This document shows, piece by piece, positions 1 through 9,551 of a stretch of DNA of 64,000 bases (the first letter of the stretch is position 1; the number at the start of each line of letters is the position of its first letter). Source of the stretch: CAVQBL01 sp963710715 (GTDB lineage Bacteria > Pseudomonadota > Gammaproteobacteria > DSM-16500). Below the pieces are notes generated by a model. That model was given only the letters and a program-made list of their open reading frames with translations. It was not told the origin of the DNA and did not search any database. The translations under genes were made by a program, and so were the position numbers. The DNA is taken from positions 434,001 through 498,000 of the forward strand of contig CAVQBL010000016.1 in NCBI GenBank assembly GCA_963710715.1, in the 5' to 3' direction.

Positions 1-134
1 AGATCGAAGCCCCGTCATTGCGAGCCCGCGCGCGCTTTTTTGCGCGGGCGTGGCAATCCAGGGAGCACAAAAACGTCCCCCTGGATTGTGCTTCGCATGA
101 AAAGCACATGCTCGCAATGACGGGGCTTCGATCT
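1..134. repeat. Dispersed palindromic repeat with perfect 24-bp terminal inverted repeats
   Basis: Bases 1-24 and 111-134 are perfect reverse complements, each containing CGTCATTGCGAG. Inside are the family's second signature, GGCAATCCAG, and its inverse CTGGATTG, plus a short GC-rich hairpin at 25-51. The element starts at the first base, so the left end may continue outside the window. It shares its core with elements near 13.5, 16.7, 28.3, 40.1 and 61.1 kb. Bases 135-220 hold nothing recognisable. Confidence 0.8.
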
Positions 135-220
135 AACTTCAGCGCCCACCGCACGTGTGGCATAGTCAGGAGAAATTTTGAGATGTGGGGAATGATATGG
201 ATATGGCCTGGCCCCCTAGA

Positions 221-3200
221 CTAAATTCGGCCATTGCAATTTGGATAAAGTTTTCTGTCGCTATTGTAATTTAATAAATCATTTGTAATTTCTTGATCAA
301 TTTCTTGAATGTATTCGCCAACAGTTAACCCTAAGATCAAGTTTTGATTCAAAAGCATGTTTTGCCAAGTTTGATTGGTGGTAGTCGTTTCCGTAATAGT
401 GGTTTGGCTCACAATGGTATTATCAAGAGCAGCTATCTCATCAGCGCTAGGCGTGGTAGATGTTGCGGGCGTAACCGAGGTTGGTGTTGGGGTAGACGGA
501 AAAATGTCAGGGAAAGCGCTATGACCAAAGTTAAGGAAGGTCATAGGTCCAAACCCATTGAGAGTCACTGTGATAACAGAAGGCGAGATAGAAACAATAG
601 TGCCTTGTGGGTTCAAGCCTGTTGAGAATGTAACAGTATCATTGTTACTGTTATTAGGGGTGCCTGCGGAAAAAGTATTAAAATTACTAAAACTAATGGG
701 ATCAATCACGGAGCCTACATTGAGCCCCGCGATGGAGAAAGCATTTGTCTTACTGCCATTTCCTATTAATACATTTGTACTGCCGTTCCCACCAAGCAAA
801 CTTTGAATGCCACCGAAAGTGAAAGGCCCTGTGATTTGAGAGTTGGTACCCGTAACCGTAATGAGTCCGCTATTAGCCCCAGTCAAAAGCCAATTTTGAA
901 TGGGACTACCTGTTTGTACGTCTAGTGAATTTGTTCCTGTGACACCATTTACACTTATATTATTTAGCAAGAGATTGCCAGCTAAAGTAAACGCTGTACT
1001 CGATGCATTATTTGCGAGGGAGAGGTTTGTACCGCCTGCGACACCATTTGCGAGGGTGATAGCAGTGTTACCAGTAAGGGCAGTGTTCGTGCCAAGGGTA
1101 ACCTTATCGTTATAAATTTGGCTGCCTGTTGTTGTAACGGAATCGCCGTTCATGGTAACTGCGCCGCCACCATTTATTGTCAAGCGAGTGAGTGGGAAAA
1201 TGTTGCCTATGTTTCCACCTAAACCTATGTTACCGCTGGTATTGGTATTTAATGTGAGTGCGAATGCTCCATTGATAGTGGATCCAAAGTTAATGGTGCC
1301 TGAATCTGTGCTTATTGCTGAATCCGATGCAAGATCCACAGGACGATTAAAAGTGATATTACCGCCGCCACTGGTAGCAATTCCTCCATTAATCGAATAG
1401 TTTGTATTGGATGATGTTACAAAACTGGTTCCGCTCGTCAATGTAATGTCGTTTGGTCCAGGAGTGTTATCGTAGAGAATGTTGATATTAGTTAAGCTGC
1501 TTAAGCCGCCTAAAGCATTCACTAATGTAGTATTTGAAATAGCATTGTTGTTATTATCGCCAACGGAAACGGTGTTGCTTGTCATGTTTAAACCAGTAAT
1601 GCTTCCACCTGTGCTCGGTGTTACCGTCACTGCGTTTGCATTACCATGATCTACATAAGCTAAAAGCGCAGTATTATCAGGAATAAAACCATTGGGTTCT
1701 AAGAAGTAATAAAACCCATTTGCTCCCGTTAATACACTTGCTTGAGCGAGTCCCGTGGAGAAGCTGGGGTTTGAAGGAAGAGTGACATTTGGAAACACAA
1801 CTGCACTTCCACCGCCACTCGTTGTTGAGCCAGAAATCGCACGTGGAGTTGAAGGATAAAGTGCAACGAGGTAAGGATAAGAAGCCCCATCAATTATTCC
1901 CCATGTGTTTGTCCCAGGAACGGGTGTCGTTGAAATATTCCAGCCTGTGAATGTACTGGCTTGAGTAAGATCGGCGCCACCACAGCTTGAACCAAAGCAA
2001 CCACTGGTTACAGAAGGTAAAGGACCAATCCCAAACCCAATGGCAAAAGATTTTCCTGAAGTCTCTGCATCCCAAAAACTATTGTTGATTGTTCCTCCGA
2101 AGTTGGCTCCAGCAAAACCAGCAGCACTACCACTTCCAGTCACAAGGCCCGTACTATAAGATGTTGCAATAGATCCCTCATTTTCTCCTACAAAACCACC
2201 CACCTCATTTGAGCCTGTCACTGGGCTTGCGCTATAAGAATCACTTATTGTTCCACCACTATTAAATCCAACCAAACCGCCTACCTGAGTAGACCCTTTA
2301 ACTGGCCCACTCGAATAAGAGGTTGTAATAGTTGCTAGATTTTCTCCTACCAAGCCACCCACATCACTACTGTTGCCTGTCACTGGACCTGTACTATAAG
2401 AACCGCTTATTGTTCCGCTATTATCATTCAATCCAACCAAACCGCCTACCTGAACAGATCCTTGAACTGGCCCATTCGAAAAAGAGGTTGTAATAGTTGC
2501 TTGATTTTCTCCTACCAGACCACCCACTGGACCGCTGTTGCTTGTTGTTTGGCTTGTGCTATAAGAATCAAATATTGTTCCGCCATTATCATTCAATCCA
2601 ACCAAACCACCTACTTGAGCAGACCCTTGAACGGGCCCACTCGAATGAGAGAGTTCAATATTTGCTTGATTTAATCCTACCAGACCACCCACATCACTGT
2701 TGCCTGTCACTTGGCTTGTACTATAAGAATTAGCTATTAACTCATTATTATTAATATTACTATTCTCTCCAACCAAACCGCCTACCTGATTAGACCCTTG
2801 AACGGGTCCAGTCGAATGAGAGTTTTCAATAGCGGCTTCACTTAATCCGCTTTGATTTAATCCTACCAAACCACCCACTTGTGACGAACCATTACCAATA
2901 ACTGTACCTGTGTTATAAGAATTACTGATATCAACATTGTTTAAACCCACTAAACCACCCACTGCTGACGAGTTAGGAGCCGTTACCGTGCCGGTATTGT
3001 ATGAGTTCTCGATAATTCCACTGTTTACTCCGACTAATCCGCCTACGAAGCTTGTTCCATTGACAGCTCCTGTAGAATAGCTATTATTGATCGTTCCACT
3101 GCTCAATTCTCCAGCCAGAATTCCTATACCACTCGCGCTCGCATTACTGTCCGTAATGTTGGCATTTGTGACGCCGACGCCTTGAATGATACCTGAACTT

Positions 3201-5284
3201 GCGTTTCCAAAAAGCCCAGCAAGAGTAAGCGACGGTGTATTAATATAAAGATTATTAATAGTAAGACCTGCTCCGTTGAAATGACCCGTAAATGGAGCTG
3301 AGCTTGTACCAATGGGCACAAAACCTGCACCACTATTCCAATTTTGAGTCACAGTAGCGTCGATAGTATTATTTAATATATAACTGTTTGATAATGGTTG
3401 AGTTGCGATACCTTGAAGGCCATACACATCAGTAATTTGATAAGGCGAGCCAGCTGTGCCAGTACCACCGGCTACGCGTAAGAATGAGGCACCACTTGCA
3501 ATAGTAAAGTTATTGGATGCTGTAAAACTAGGAGAACTAGGTAATGTAGCCGTATTTTGACTCCATGCACCTTGCGCTAAGTTGAATGTAGCAACAGCAA
3601 TATTTCCAGTTGCAGTAATCGTATTCGTATTCGATCCCGCACTTAAAACGAGACCCCCATTCGGTGTTCCACTCAGTAAGCCGTTACTGGTTCCAATAAT
3701 ATCTGCATTGATTGCAATATTATTTGCAGCGTTAAGGGTTAAGACATTTCCACTGCTCCAAGCAATCGGAGCGTTTACAAAAATGTTCCCGAGTTGCGAG
3801 CCAGTGGATCCGGTTGTAATGGTGACATTTGCTGAGGCAAGATTATTTTCAATATCTTGATTAAAGATATTTGAATCATCAGCAGTGGGTGTAAATACAT
3901 TGGGGTTTGAACCATTGAAACTACCACCGCTGGTAGGGGATGTTGTCGTAATAAAAACATCCTCAGGGTCTAATAGCCACGTTCCAGTTTTTCCATGAGA
4001 TGCTAATAAATTGATAGATGCACCATTGATATTTAAATAATTGCCTGATGTTTCAACAGAGCCACCGTTGCCGGATTTTGCACCGCCTTTTGCACTGATT
4101 TGGCCAGCTACGCTGGTTTCATCCGTCGATAAAATAGAAACAATTCCGCCATTGCCTTGCGTGAGAGCATCAGCGAGTAAAATAGTTTGTGGTCCAATGG
4201 AAGTTGTAGAGGTTGCAGGATGTCTTTTACTATGCGATGTCTTGCTGCCAATTAAAATTTTTCCACCACCGGCATTGCCGCTGACATCAATTTTGGTATG
4301 CCCTTTTACAACAATATTACGTCCTGAGATCTGCACTAAACCACCGGTTTGACCATGATGTCTGCCGCTCGCAATTAATTTAGCGGAAGCAACCGTAACC
4401 AGACCATCGCCTCCCGATAAAATAATTTCACCATTGTGTTGGTGAACGGACTTTGCAATTGCCACCCCTTGCATATCGATAGCATTATCTAGCACACCGC
4501 GAGCGGCTTGAGCGGTTAATAAAATTCTGCCGCCATTGGCAACGATGGTTCCTCTATTAATAACCGCTGCTTTATTAGAAGAACCAGAGCTGCGCGACGC
4601 GCCTTGATTAATAGTGAAATTGATCATTTGATCATTATCAAAAGAAACCGTGAATTTGCTTCCTGAGGCGAGCACAACATTTCCCAGATTGGCGCGAATG
4701 TAGCCATCGTTTTCGACATTATTTCCGACAAGAGCAACCAGACCATTTTGTCTGGCAATAATGCGGCCTTGGTTAGTAATGCTTGCATTGGGATAAGGAG
4801 AAGGTTTGTCGAATCGATAATTTCCCATTAAGAAATTTCGATTAGAAATATCAGAAGTCGTTGCAATAAGACCATTCACGTCAACGTGGGCAGTGGGCCC
4901 AAAGAAAATCCCCGCTTGATTAACGAGGATAATGGTGCCAGTTGCGGATAACATACCAAAAATTTGCGAAGGACCTTGAGTAGGACTAATACGGTTAAGA
5001 GCGACGCCACCCGCAGGTTGAACAAAGGAAGTACTTTGTTGAGCGCCAATATTAAAGCTATTCCAATTGATGATAGTTTTTTGAGTAGTTTGCAAGACTT
5101 GAGTGGTATTGGGAGTTTGGGTGATAGTAGCGCCGCCGGCTGCGACATTGCCAAGAACAGGGTTGGCAAGGGCGGGGCTCATAACCATTATTGTTGCTAT
5201 AAAAACAAGTAGGTTTCTAGCAAAATTCTTAGTAAAATTATTATGATAATCGAACTTAAGCCCACTCATCGTAGTATGTCTCAT
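221..5284 (-). CDS. TpsA-like two-partner-secretion adhesin (haemagglutination-activity domain, GLUG repeats)
   Basis: A secreted beta-helical exoprotein of about 1690 residues. After a long, basic N-terminus and a hydrophobic segment ending ...MSPALA, residues about 40-160 match a TPS secretion domain (GGATITQTPNTTQV, WNSFNIG, NQAGIFFG in place of the usual NPNGI motif). The rest is repetitive, Gly/Asn/Ser/Thr-rich sequence typical of filamentous beta-helices, with about 13 GLUG units around residues 715-1080. There is no autotransporter barrel, so export must rely on the divergent TpsB gene at 5.5 kb. The frame opens with a TTG at 5323; I prefer ATG at 5284, with ATG at 5269 also possible, since none has a strong ribosome-binding site. 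The passenger's target is not readable from the sequence; host or surface adhesion is the family expectation. Confidence 0.85.
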   Translation of the reverse strand: MRHTTMSGLKFDYHNNFTKNFARNLLVFIATIMVMSPALANPVLGNVAAGGATITQTPNTTQVLQTTQKTIINWNSFNIGAQQSTSFVQPAGGVALNRISPTQGPSQIFGMLSATGTIILVNQAGIFFGPTAHVDVNGLIATTSDISNRNFLMGNYRFDKPSPYPNASITNQGRIIARQNGLVALVGNNVENDGYIRANLGNVVLASGSKFTVSFDNDQMINFTINQGASRSSGSSNKAAVINRGTIVANGGRILLTAQAARGVLDNAIDMQGVAIAKSVHQHNGEIILSGGDGLVTVASAKLIASGRHHGQTGGLVQISGRNIVVKGHTKIDVSGNAGGGKILIGSKTSHSKRHPATSTTSIGPQTILLADALTQGNGGIVSILSTDETSVAGQISAKGGAKSGNGGSVETSGNYLNINGASINLLASHGKTGTWLLDPEDVFITTTSPTSGGSFNGSNPNVFTPTADDSNIFNQDIENNLASANVTITTGSTGSQLGNIFVNAPIAWSSGNVLTLNAANNIAINADIIGTSNGLLSGTPNGGLVLSAGSNTNTITATGNIAVATFNLAQGAWSQNTATLPSSPSFTASNNFTIASGASFLRVAGGTGTAGSPYQITDVYGLQGIATQPLSNSYILNNTIDATVTQNWNSGAGFVPIGTSSAPFTGHFNGAGLTINNLYINTPSLTLAGLFGNASSGIIQGVGVTNANITDSNASASGIGILAGELSSGTINNSYSTGAVNGTSFVGGLVGVNSGIIENSYNTGTVTAPNSSAVGGLVGLNNVDISNSYNTGTVIGNGSSQVGGLVGLNQSGLSEAAIENSHSTGPVQGSNQVGGLVGENSNINNNELIANSYSTSQVTGNSDVGGLVGLNQANIELSHSSGPVQGSAQVGGLVGLNDNGGTIFDSYSTSQTTSNSGPVGGLVGENQATITTSFSNGPVQGSVQVGGLVGLNDNSGTISGSYSTGPVTGNSSDVGGLVGENLATITTSYSSGPVKGSTQVGGLVGFNSGGTISDSYSASPVTGSNEVGGFVGENEGSIATSYSTGLVTGSGSAAGFAGANFGGTINNSFWDAETSGKSFAIGFGIGPLPSVTSGCFGSSCGGADLTQASTFTGWNISTTPVPGTNTWGIIDGASYPYLVALYPSTPRAISGSTTSGGGSAVVFPNVTLPSNPSFSTGLAQASVLTGANGFYYFLEPNGFIPDNTALLAYVDHGNANAVTVTPSTGGSITGLNMTSNTVSVGDNNNNAISNTTLVNALGGLSSLTNINILYDNTPGPNDITLTSGTSFVTSSNTNYSINGGIATSGGGNITFNRPVDLASDSAISTDSGTINFGSTINGAFALTLNTNTSGNIGLGGNIGNIFPLTRLTINGGGAVTMNGDSVTTTGSQIYNDKVTLGTNTALTGNTAITLANGVAGGTNLSLANNASSTAFTLAGNLLLNNISVNGVTGTNSLDVQTGSPIQNWLLTGANSGLITVTGTNSQITGPFTFGGIQSLLGGNGSTNVLIGNGSKTNAFSIAGLNVGSVIDPISFSNFNTFSAGTPNNSNNDTVTFSTGLNPQGTIVSISPSVITVTLNGFGPMTFLNFGHSAFPDIFPSTPTPTSVTPATSTTPSADEIAALDNTIVSQTTITETTTTNQTWQNMLLNQNLILGLTVGEYIQEIDQEITNDLLNYNSDRKLYPNCNGRI
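2060..3130 (-). repeat. Tandem GLUG-motif coding repeats within the adhesin gene
   Basis: About 13 consecutive units of roughly 25-30 codons each follow the pattern VGGLVG-x-N...I..SYSTGPV.G. Eleven carry VGG(L/F)VG; the last is the degenerate AGFAG unit followed by NNSFWDAETSG, the usual closing sequence of GLUG arrays. Neighbouring units alternate between two subtypes (a GPVQGS type and a TSQVTGNS type), which suggests duplication of a two-unit block. Recombination between units could change the length of the adhesin. Confidence 0.8.
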
Positions 5285-5397
5285 GAAGGTTGTGATAGCC
5301 AATTTTTTAATAGGGCATCCCAACCCACATCTATAAGTGTAGTCGATAAATGAAAAAATGCTTCTTTAATAGTCAATAACTTATCTATTGACTTTTT

Positions 5398-5447
5398 TGT
5401 TTCCGCTTGTGTTGTCCTGCAATTCACAGGACGGCGAAACGTTTTTT
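5398..5447 (+). promoter_or_regulatory. Stem-loop plus T-run in the divergent tpsA/tpsB intergenic region
   Basis: GTCCTG (5414-5419) pairs with CAGGAC (5427-5432) around a 7-nt loop, and the stem extends outward through GTTTC/GAAAC with a bulge. Seven T residues follow. It has the shape of an intrinsic terminator or attenuator reading toward the transporter gene, placed 75 nt before its start. Either a leader attenuator for tpsB or a shared regulatory structure would fit; the sequence does not decide. Confidence 0.45.
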
Positions 5448-5522
5448 TATATCTACTTATAGTTTTTAAAGACTGATGTCGTTATAATCTTGAAAATATG
5501 GGAAAAATGGCTTCAGGAAGAT

Positions 5523-7289
5523 ATGAAAAACACTAGGAAAAAAAGATGGAAAATGGCATTTCGAGCCACTTTTATTGCCATTCTTATTGGGTTCCAGTTT
5601 TTATTGGCCCAAAGAGCATTTGCAATAGCAGTTCCAGTGCCCATTCCCTCTACTGTTGAACCCGCACAAGTTAGTAGAGCAATTGCTTCTCAACGCCCAT
5701 CTTTTATATCGCCTGGTACGCTGCCCGCTCTACCTTCTCTTACAGAACCTGCGCAAGGTTTGTTGGGACCCGAAGCAAAACGCATTCAATTCAAATTAAC
5801 GCAAATAGTGTTGGAAGGTAATCATGTTTATTCTGACCAGCAGTTGCGTGCGCTTTTTCAAAATAAATTGAATACCACGATTACAGTTGCAGAGCTGCAA
5901 GGAATTGTGCAAGACATTACAAATTATTATCGAAATAATGGCTATATCTTAACACGCGCAATACTTCCACCTCAGCATATCGCTAAAGGTATTGTGCATG
6001 TGAGAGTTATTGAAGGTTACATTGGCAAAGTGACTGTGGTTGGAAATCCCAAGGGAGCAAAAGAGTTAATTGCTGCATATGGAGAAAAAATTCGTCAATC
6101 ACGTCCTCTGCAATTAAAAGTGATGGAACGTTATTTATTGTTAGCAAATCAAATTCCAGGATCACAAGTAAAAGCCGTGTTAGAACCTTCTAAGACACAA
6201 ATCGGTGCTTCGGATCTTAATTTAGTTGCGCAACAAAAAACCTGGAATGGTTTTTTCCAATTTAATAATTACGGCACACGTTACATTGGCCCTAATCAAT
6301 TATCCGCCGGCCTTTCAATGACTTCTATTTTCCGATCGGGTGATTATTCTCAAGTGAACTTTGCCACCACAGCAAAAGGTAATGAATTAAAATATTGGGA
6401 TACATCGTACATTATGCCTCTGGGTTGTAATGGGATGACATTGATACTCGGTACTAATTATGCACGCACAGTTCCTGGATTTGTTTTGACAATTCTTGAT
6501 GTCATTGGCGTCACTAAAACTGCCTATGCAACGGTTCTTTATCCTTTATTACGTTCGCGTACAGATAATATTACTCTGGATGCGGGTTTTCGCTATCTGA
6601 ATAGCAATGTGCATGAGCTTGGCTTGCTATTTTATAATGACCATTTACGACCAGTTCGTTTTGGCGCTATCTATGATTTTTCAGATCGATTTAACGGAAC
6701 AAACTTAGTGGGCGCACATGTTTTTCATGGTCTTGAAATATTGGGTGCAACGAAGAGCGATACATCACTACTTACTTCACGTTTTGGTGGGCGTGGAGAT
6801 TTCACTAAATTCACGCTGGATCTTACGCGCTTGCAGCAATTGTGGTGGCGTTTTTCATTATTTCTTTTGGCCACCGGGCAATATGCTTGTAATCCTTTAC
6901 TGGCTTCTGAGCAGTTTTCTTATGGCGGCAGCAATTTAGGTCGTGGTTATGATCCATCCGAAATTATTGGTGACCTGGGTGCAGCAGGCAGTGCAGAATT
7001 TCGTGTGGATCTTGCGCCAGGATTAGCTTTTTTCCAAACAGCACAATTTTATTGGTTTTATGACATGGGTAAAATTTGGAATCGACTCAATCTTCCTGGG
7101 CAAAAGAAGAATCAAAGCGCAACGTCTACAGGTGTAGGCGGTCGTTTTGGCTTCAATCGCTTTTTATCAGGAGATTTATTTATCGCGCAGCCACTCACAC
7201 GAATTGTAGATGCAAATGCATTAACAAACCATGGTCGTGGTAATGGTAGAGTGCCGCGCGTGTTTTTTAATTTGACCGCGTCCTTCTAG
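5523..7289 (+). CDS. TpsB-like outer-membrane transporter (ShlB/FhaC/HecB family)
   Basis: Outer-membrane pore that recognises the TPS domain of its partner and threads it across the outer membrane. The start chosen is ATG 5523 (AGGA 4-8 nt upstream; an in-frame TTG at 5490 is weaker), giving 588 residues. A basic N-terminus and hydrophobic stretch ending ...RAFAIA form the signal peptide. A POTRA_2-type domain lies at about residues 75-165 (IVLEGNHVYSD...YYRNNGYILTRAILP...IEGYIGKV), followed by a ShlB-type 16-strand barrel to the C-terminus. It ends in phenylalanine (NLTASF), the outer-membrane protein assembly signature. It is divergent from the TpsA-like gene, whereas many TPS pairs are co-directional operons, so expression of the two halves must be coordinated from the region between them. 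Confidence 0.88.
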   Translation: MKNTRKKRWKMAFRATFIAILIGFQFLLAQRAFAIAVPVPIPSTVEPAQVSRAIASQRPSFISPGTLPALPSLTEPAQGLLGPEAKRIQFKLTQIVLEGNHVYSDQQLRALFQNKLNTTITVAELQGIVQDITNYYRNNGYILTRAILPPQHIAKGIVHVRVIEGYIGKVTVVGNPKGAKELIAAYGEKIRQSRPLQLKVMERYLLLANQIPGSQVKAVLEPSKTQIGASDLNLVAQQKTWNGFFQFNNYGTRYIGPNQLSAGLSMTSIFRSGDYSQVNFATTAKGNELKYWDTSYIMPLGCNGMTLILGTNYARTVPGFVLTILDVIGVTKTAYATVLYPLLRSRTDNITLDAGFRYLNSNVHELGLLFYNDHLRPVRFGAIYDFSDRFNGTNLVGAHVFHGLEILGATKSDTSLLTSRFGGRGDFTKFTLDLTRLQQLWWRFSLFLLATGQYACNPLLASEQFSYGGSNLGRGYDPSEIIGDLGAAGSAEFRVDLAPGLAFFQTAQFYWFYDMGKIWNRLNLPGQKKNQSATSTGVGGRFGFNRFLSGDLFIAQPLTRIVDANALTNHGRGNGRVPRVFFNLTASF

Positions 7290-7332
7290 AGCCTTAGCAT
7301 TTTTCCCCTCAATATAAAAGCAGTCATTATCC

Positions 7333-7367
7333 CCTCTCCCCGCAGTGCTTTTTACTGCGGGGAGAGG
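7333..7367. terminator. Perfect 14-bp hairpin, probable bidirectional terminator
   Basis: CCTCTCCCCGCAGT pairs perfectly with its complement at 7354-7367 around a 7-nt loop. It lies between the convergent stop codons of the transporter gene (7289) and the next minus-strand gene (7458). A T-rich tract follows on the plus strand (ATTTTAATG). A related C-rich/G-rich hairpin occurs at 31694-31722. Confidence 0.6.
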
Positions 7368-7457
7368 ATTTTAATGAGCGGCTTTTGCTAAAATGAAGAT
7401 TACATTTTAAGATGAAGTTTTAAATTCATTTCTTATCCGGAACGGGCGTTCTTATAT

Positions 7458-8525
7458 TTACCTGCTTTTTTTAGGTGCATCTACTGTTAAAGATGGTGCA
7501 GACTGGTTAGTGTCGTTAGCGCCATATAACTTGTTCCAAAAAGAACGTGTAACCCACCCCGCAGCAAATGAACCGAACTTAGCAGCAGGTATTGCACTTA
7601 ATGCAGAAACAGCAAGAGTTAATAACCCGTAAGCACCCAATGGATACTGCTCAGCAATTGAATGTGCTACGTTTGATATTATGCTACTCATCATTGCCGT
7701 TTTATTTTCTGCATGCAGAAGTTTAAATACAGCCATCGTGCTTATTGCAGATATCAACGGATACCAAGTTGTGCTGGTAAGCGTAATGATAGTTAGATTC
7801 AACGCTAACGCGAAATATTCTGCTTTCGATTTTGAGATACCGTGTGCAACTAAGGTTTCAACAAGAAAAGCATGAAGAGCAGCCAATTCACCACTGGACT
7901 TTATTGCCCTCCATGCGTTTCCTCCTATTTCTTTAAAAAAGGCTGCTTGAATTTGCTGATATTGCTCTATAATTTCCTTTTTGTTTTCTGAAAAATATAT
8001 TTCATATTCTTTTTTTGCAGCTTCAACATCTGTTGGCGATAAAAAATCCGTTTTTGTATCGATAGCGGGATTACAATCTTTCGCACCTGTTTCTAATTGA
8101 TAATTACGACGATGCCACCAATTTGAACATACTTCATTTATCATCCATTTAGTGATTGATTCGCGAGCCTTACTAGTTTGATATGTGCTAAATTGATCGA
8201 AAAAGCAATTAAAATCTTCGGGCTCGATCAAAGCACAATTGACAAAATGCACATGATGACGCTCTTGTTCCGCTTCACCTAGATGAAGCCTAGTAGCATT
8301 GTGCAACGCGTCATTCTGATTTAAGGGTTTAAAGCGTTCACCTGTACACTGAGCATTGCATTGCTTAAATAAACTCGCTGGACCATTGAGCTCTAACATT
8401 GTAGAGTTTTTTTCAAGCTTGTGCGTGTACAACGTAAACACATTAGCCTTAACGGTCAATCGCCTAATCAATGTTTGGTTTGTTGTTGATAGAAAGTTAA
8501 ATATATAATCTTTAATACTAGGCAT
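7458..8525 (-). CDS. Unrecognised protein with hydrophobic C-terminal segments
   Basis: I do not recognise this 355-residue protein. The first two thirds are soluble-looking, with several Cys (QCNAQC, VNCAL, NCFF) and a WW pair near residue 138. From about residue 230 there are two or three membrane-length hydrophobic stretches (LALNLTIITLTSTTWYPLIS; GAYGLLTLAVSALSAIPAAK). The C-terminus is short and basic (DAPKKSR). There is no signal peptide. It is monocistronic, between a terminator hairpin and the L,D-transpeptidase operon. Soluble N-terminus, hydrophobic C-terminal half and a basic tail are compatible with a membrane-inserting effector of a Legionellales-type pathogen, but nothing here proves that. 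Confidence 0.6.
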   Translation of the reverse strand: MPSIKDYIFNFLSTTNQTLIRRLTVKANVFTLYTHKLEKNSTMLELNGPASLFKQCNAQCTGERFKPLNQNDALHNATRLHLGEAEQERHHVHFVNCALIEPEDFNCFFDQFSTYQTSKARESITKWMINEVCSNWWHRRNYQLETGAKDCNPAIDTKTDFLSPTDVEAAKKEYEIYFSENKKEIIEQYQQIQAAFFKEIGGNAWRAIKSSGELAALHAFLVETLVAHGISKSKAEYFALALNLTIITLTSTTWYPLISAISTMAVFKLLHAENKTAMMSSIISNVAHSIAEQYPLGAYGLLTLAVSALSAIPAAKFGSFAAGWVTRSFWNKLYGANDTNQSAPSLTVDAPKKSR

Positions 8526-8607
8526 AAAAATATCTCAAAAAAAGTGGGGCCAAATCCAGCGTGTTCAACTCAAAAAAAACCAATCCAGGTTTGCCGCTTC
8601 ACGGCAA

Positions 8608-9543
8608 TCATCTCACCTTAAACCCCACCTCATGCGGCACACCATCACGAATTTGCTCAAGGTCAGCCACTAATTGCCAATTTACCATCGTCACTTGGCC
8701 GCGAGTTTTATTTTGAATAGAACGTATCATGCCGCTTAGCGTGGCATCTGCTTCGGCACTGTGCTCTTCAAGTGGCGCGTGTGTTTCCATATAAAGACGT
8801 TTTCCGCTCCAACCGAGCTTAGTGGGTAAGTTAATAATGGTGACGGGGAGTCCAGGTGTTACCAGTGGAAAGAAATCTTTAATATCCGCTTCATGCATAC
8901 GTATGCAGCCAAAGCTAGCGCGTTTGCCTACGCTTTCAGGAAAGATAGTACTGTGAATTAAAAATGTAGGTATTTTTAAGTAAATTCCATACGGTCCCAG
9001 AGGATTCTCGGGTCCTGCAGCCATGACGCGTGGTAAGACAATACCATTTTTTTCTTCGTTAAAAGCGCGAATATCTTCAGTGGGGACCCACCGAGGATTT
9101 TCTACTTTGCTTTTAATCGCTGTTTTAGTGACAGGAATCGTTTTACCAATCTTTCCAATACCAATGGGATACGTTTTTACAGTACCGCTTTTTTCTGGAT
9201 AATAATACATGCGCATTTCGGGAAGATTAATAACAATTCCACGGCGCGCTAAGGGAGGTAGTAAAAATCGTGAAGGAACTTCAATCGCTGTGCCGCTGGA
9301 GAGTGGTGCAACAGGGTTACGACCTGGATTGGCATCTCTGATTTGATTGAATCCGACATCATAGCGTTTAGCAATTTCGACTAAGCTATCACCTGATGAA
9401 GCAGAAACATATTTTGCGGTACCAACAATATCTTGCCCGCTCGCGGGCAAGTTATAAGTAGAGGCTTCTGTTGCTGTTGTTACTAAAAAAAGATTTATTA
9501 GACAAACTATCCGTTTAAAATTTTTATTCTTTACCATGTTCAC
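8608..9543 (-). CDS. LysM-containing L,D-transpeptidase (YkuD family, ErfK/YbiS type)
   Basis: Periplasmic enzyme that forms 3-3 peptidoglycan cross-links or anchors protein to the stem peptide. It is 311 residues with an N-terminal signal segment (LINLFLVTTATEAS), a LysM peptidoglycan-binding domain at about 42-91, and a YkuD domain at about 100-236. His197 (LIHSTIFP) and Cys213 in SFGCIRM are the catalytic pair, matching the family HG...S-x-GCIR(M/L) pattern. The start is GTG at 9543, 5 nt after AAGGA; an ATG two codons on is an alternative. It is second in an operon with a different L,D-transpeptidase 8 nt upstream. Such pairs are common in Legionellales, where 3-3 cross-links stiffen the wall of resistant cell forms. 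Confidence 0.9.
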   Translation of the reverse strand: MNMVKNKNFKRIVCLINLFLVTTATEASTYNLPASGQDIVGTAKYVSASSGDSLVEIAKRYDVGFNQIRDANPGRNPVAPLSSGTAIEVPSRFLLPPLARRGIVINLPEMRMYYYPEKSGTVKTYPIGIGKIGKTIPVTKTAIKSKVENPRWVPTEDIRAFNEEKNGIVLPRVMAAGPENPLGPYGIYLKIPTFLIHSTIFPESVGKRASFGCIRMHEADIKDFFPLVTPGLPVTIINLPTKLGWSGKRLYMETHAPLEEHSAEADATLSGMIRSIQNKTRGQVTMVNWQLVADLEQIRDGVPHEVGFKVR

Positions 9544-9551
9544 TCAAATCC

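Noticed and set aside
2060..3130. Regular DNA repeats of about 80-90 bp that might suggest a CRISPR or satellite array
   Set aside because: They are in-frame GLUG coding repeats of the adhesin; the units are diverged and there are no constant repeats with unique spacers.
4041..4352. Open frames on the plus strand opposite the adhesin gene
   Set aside because: They are shadows of the repetitive minus-strand gene, with no ribosome-binding sites and no family resemblance.
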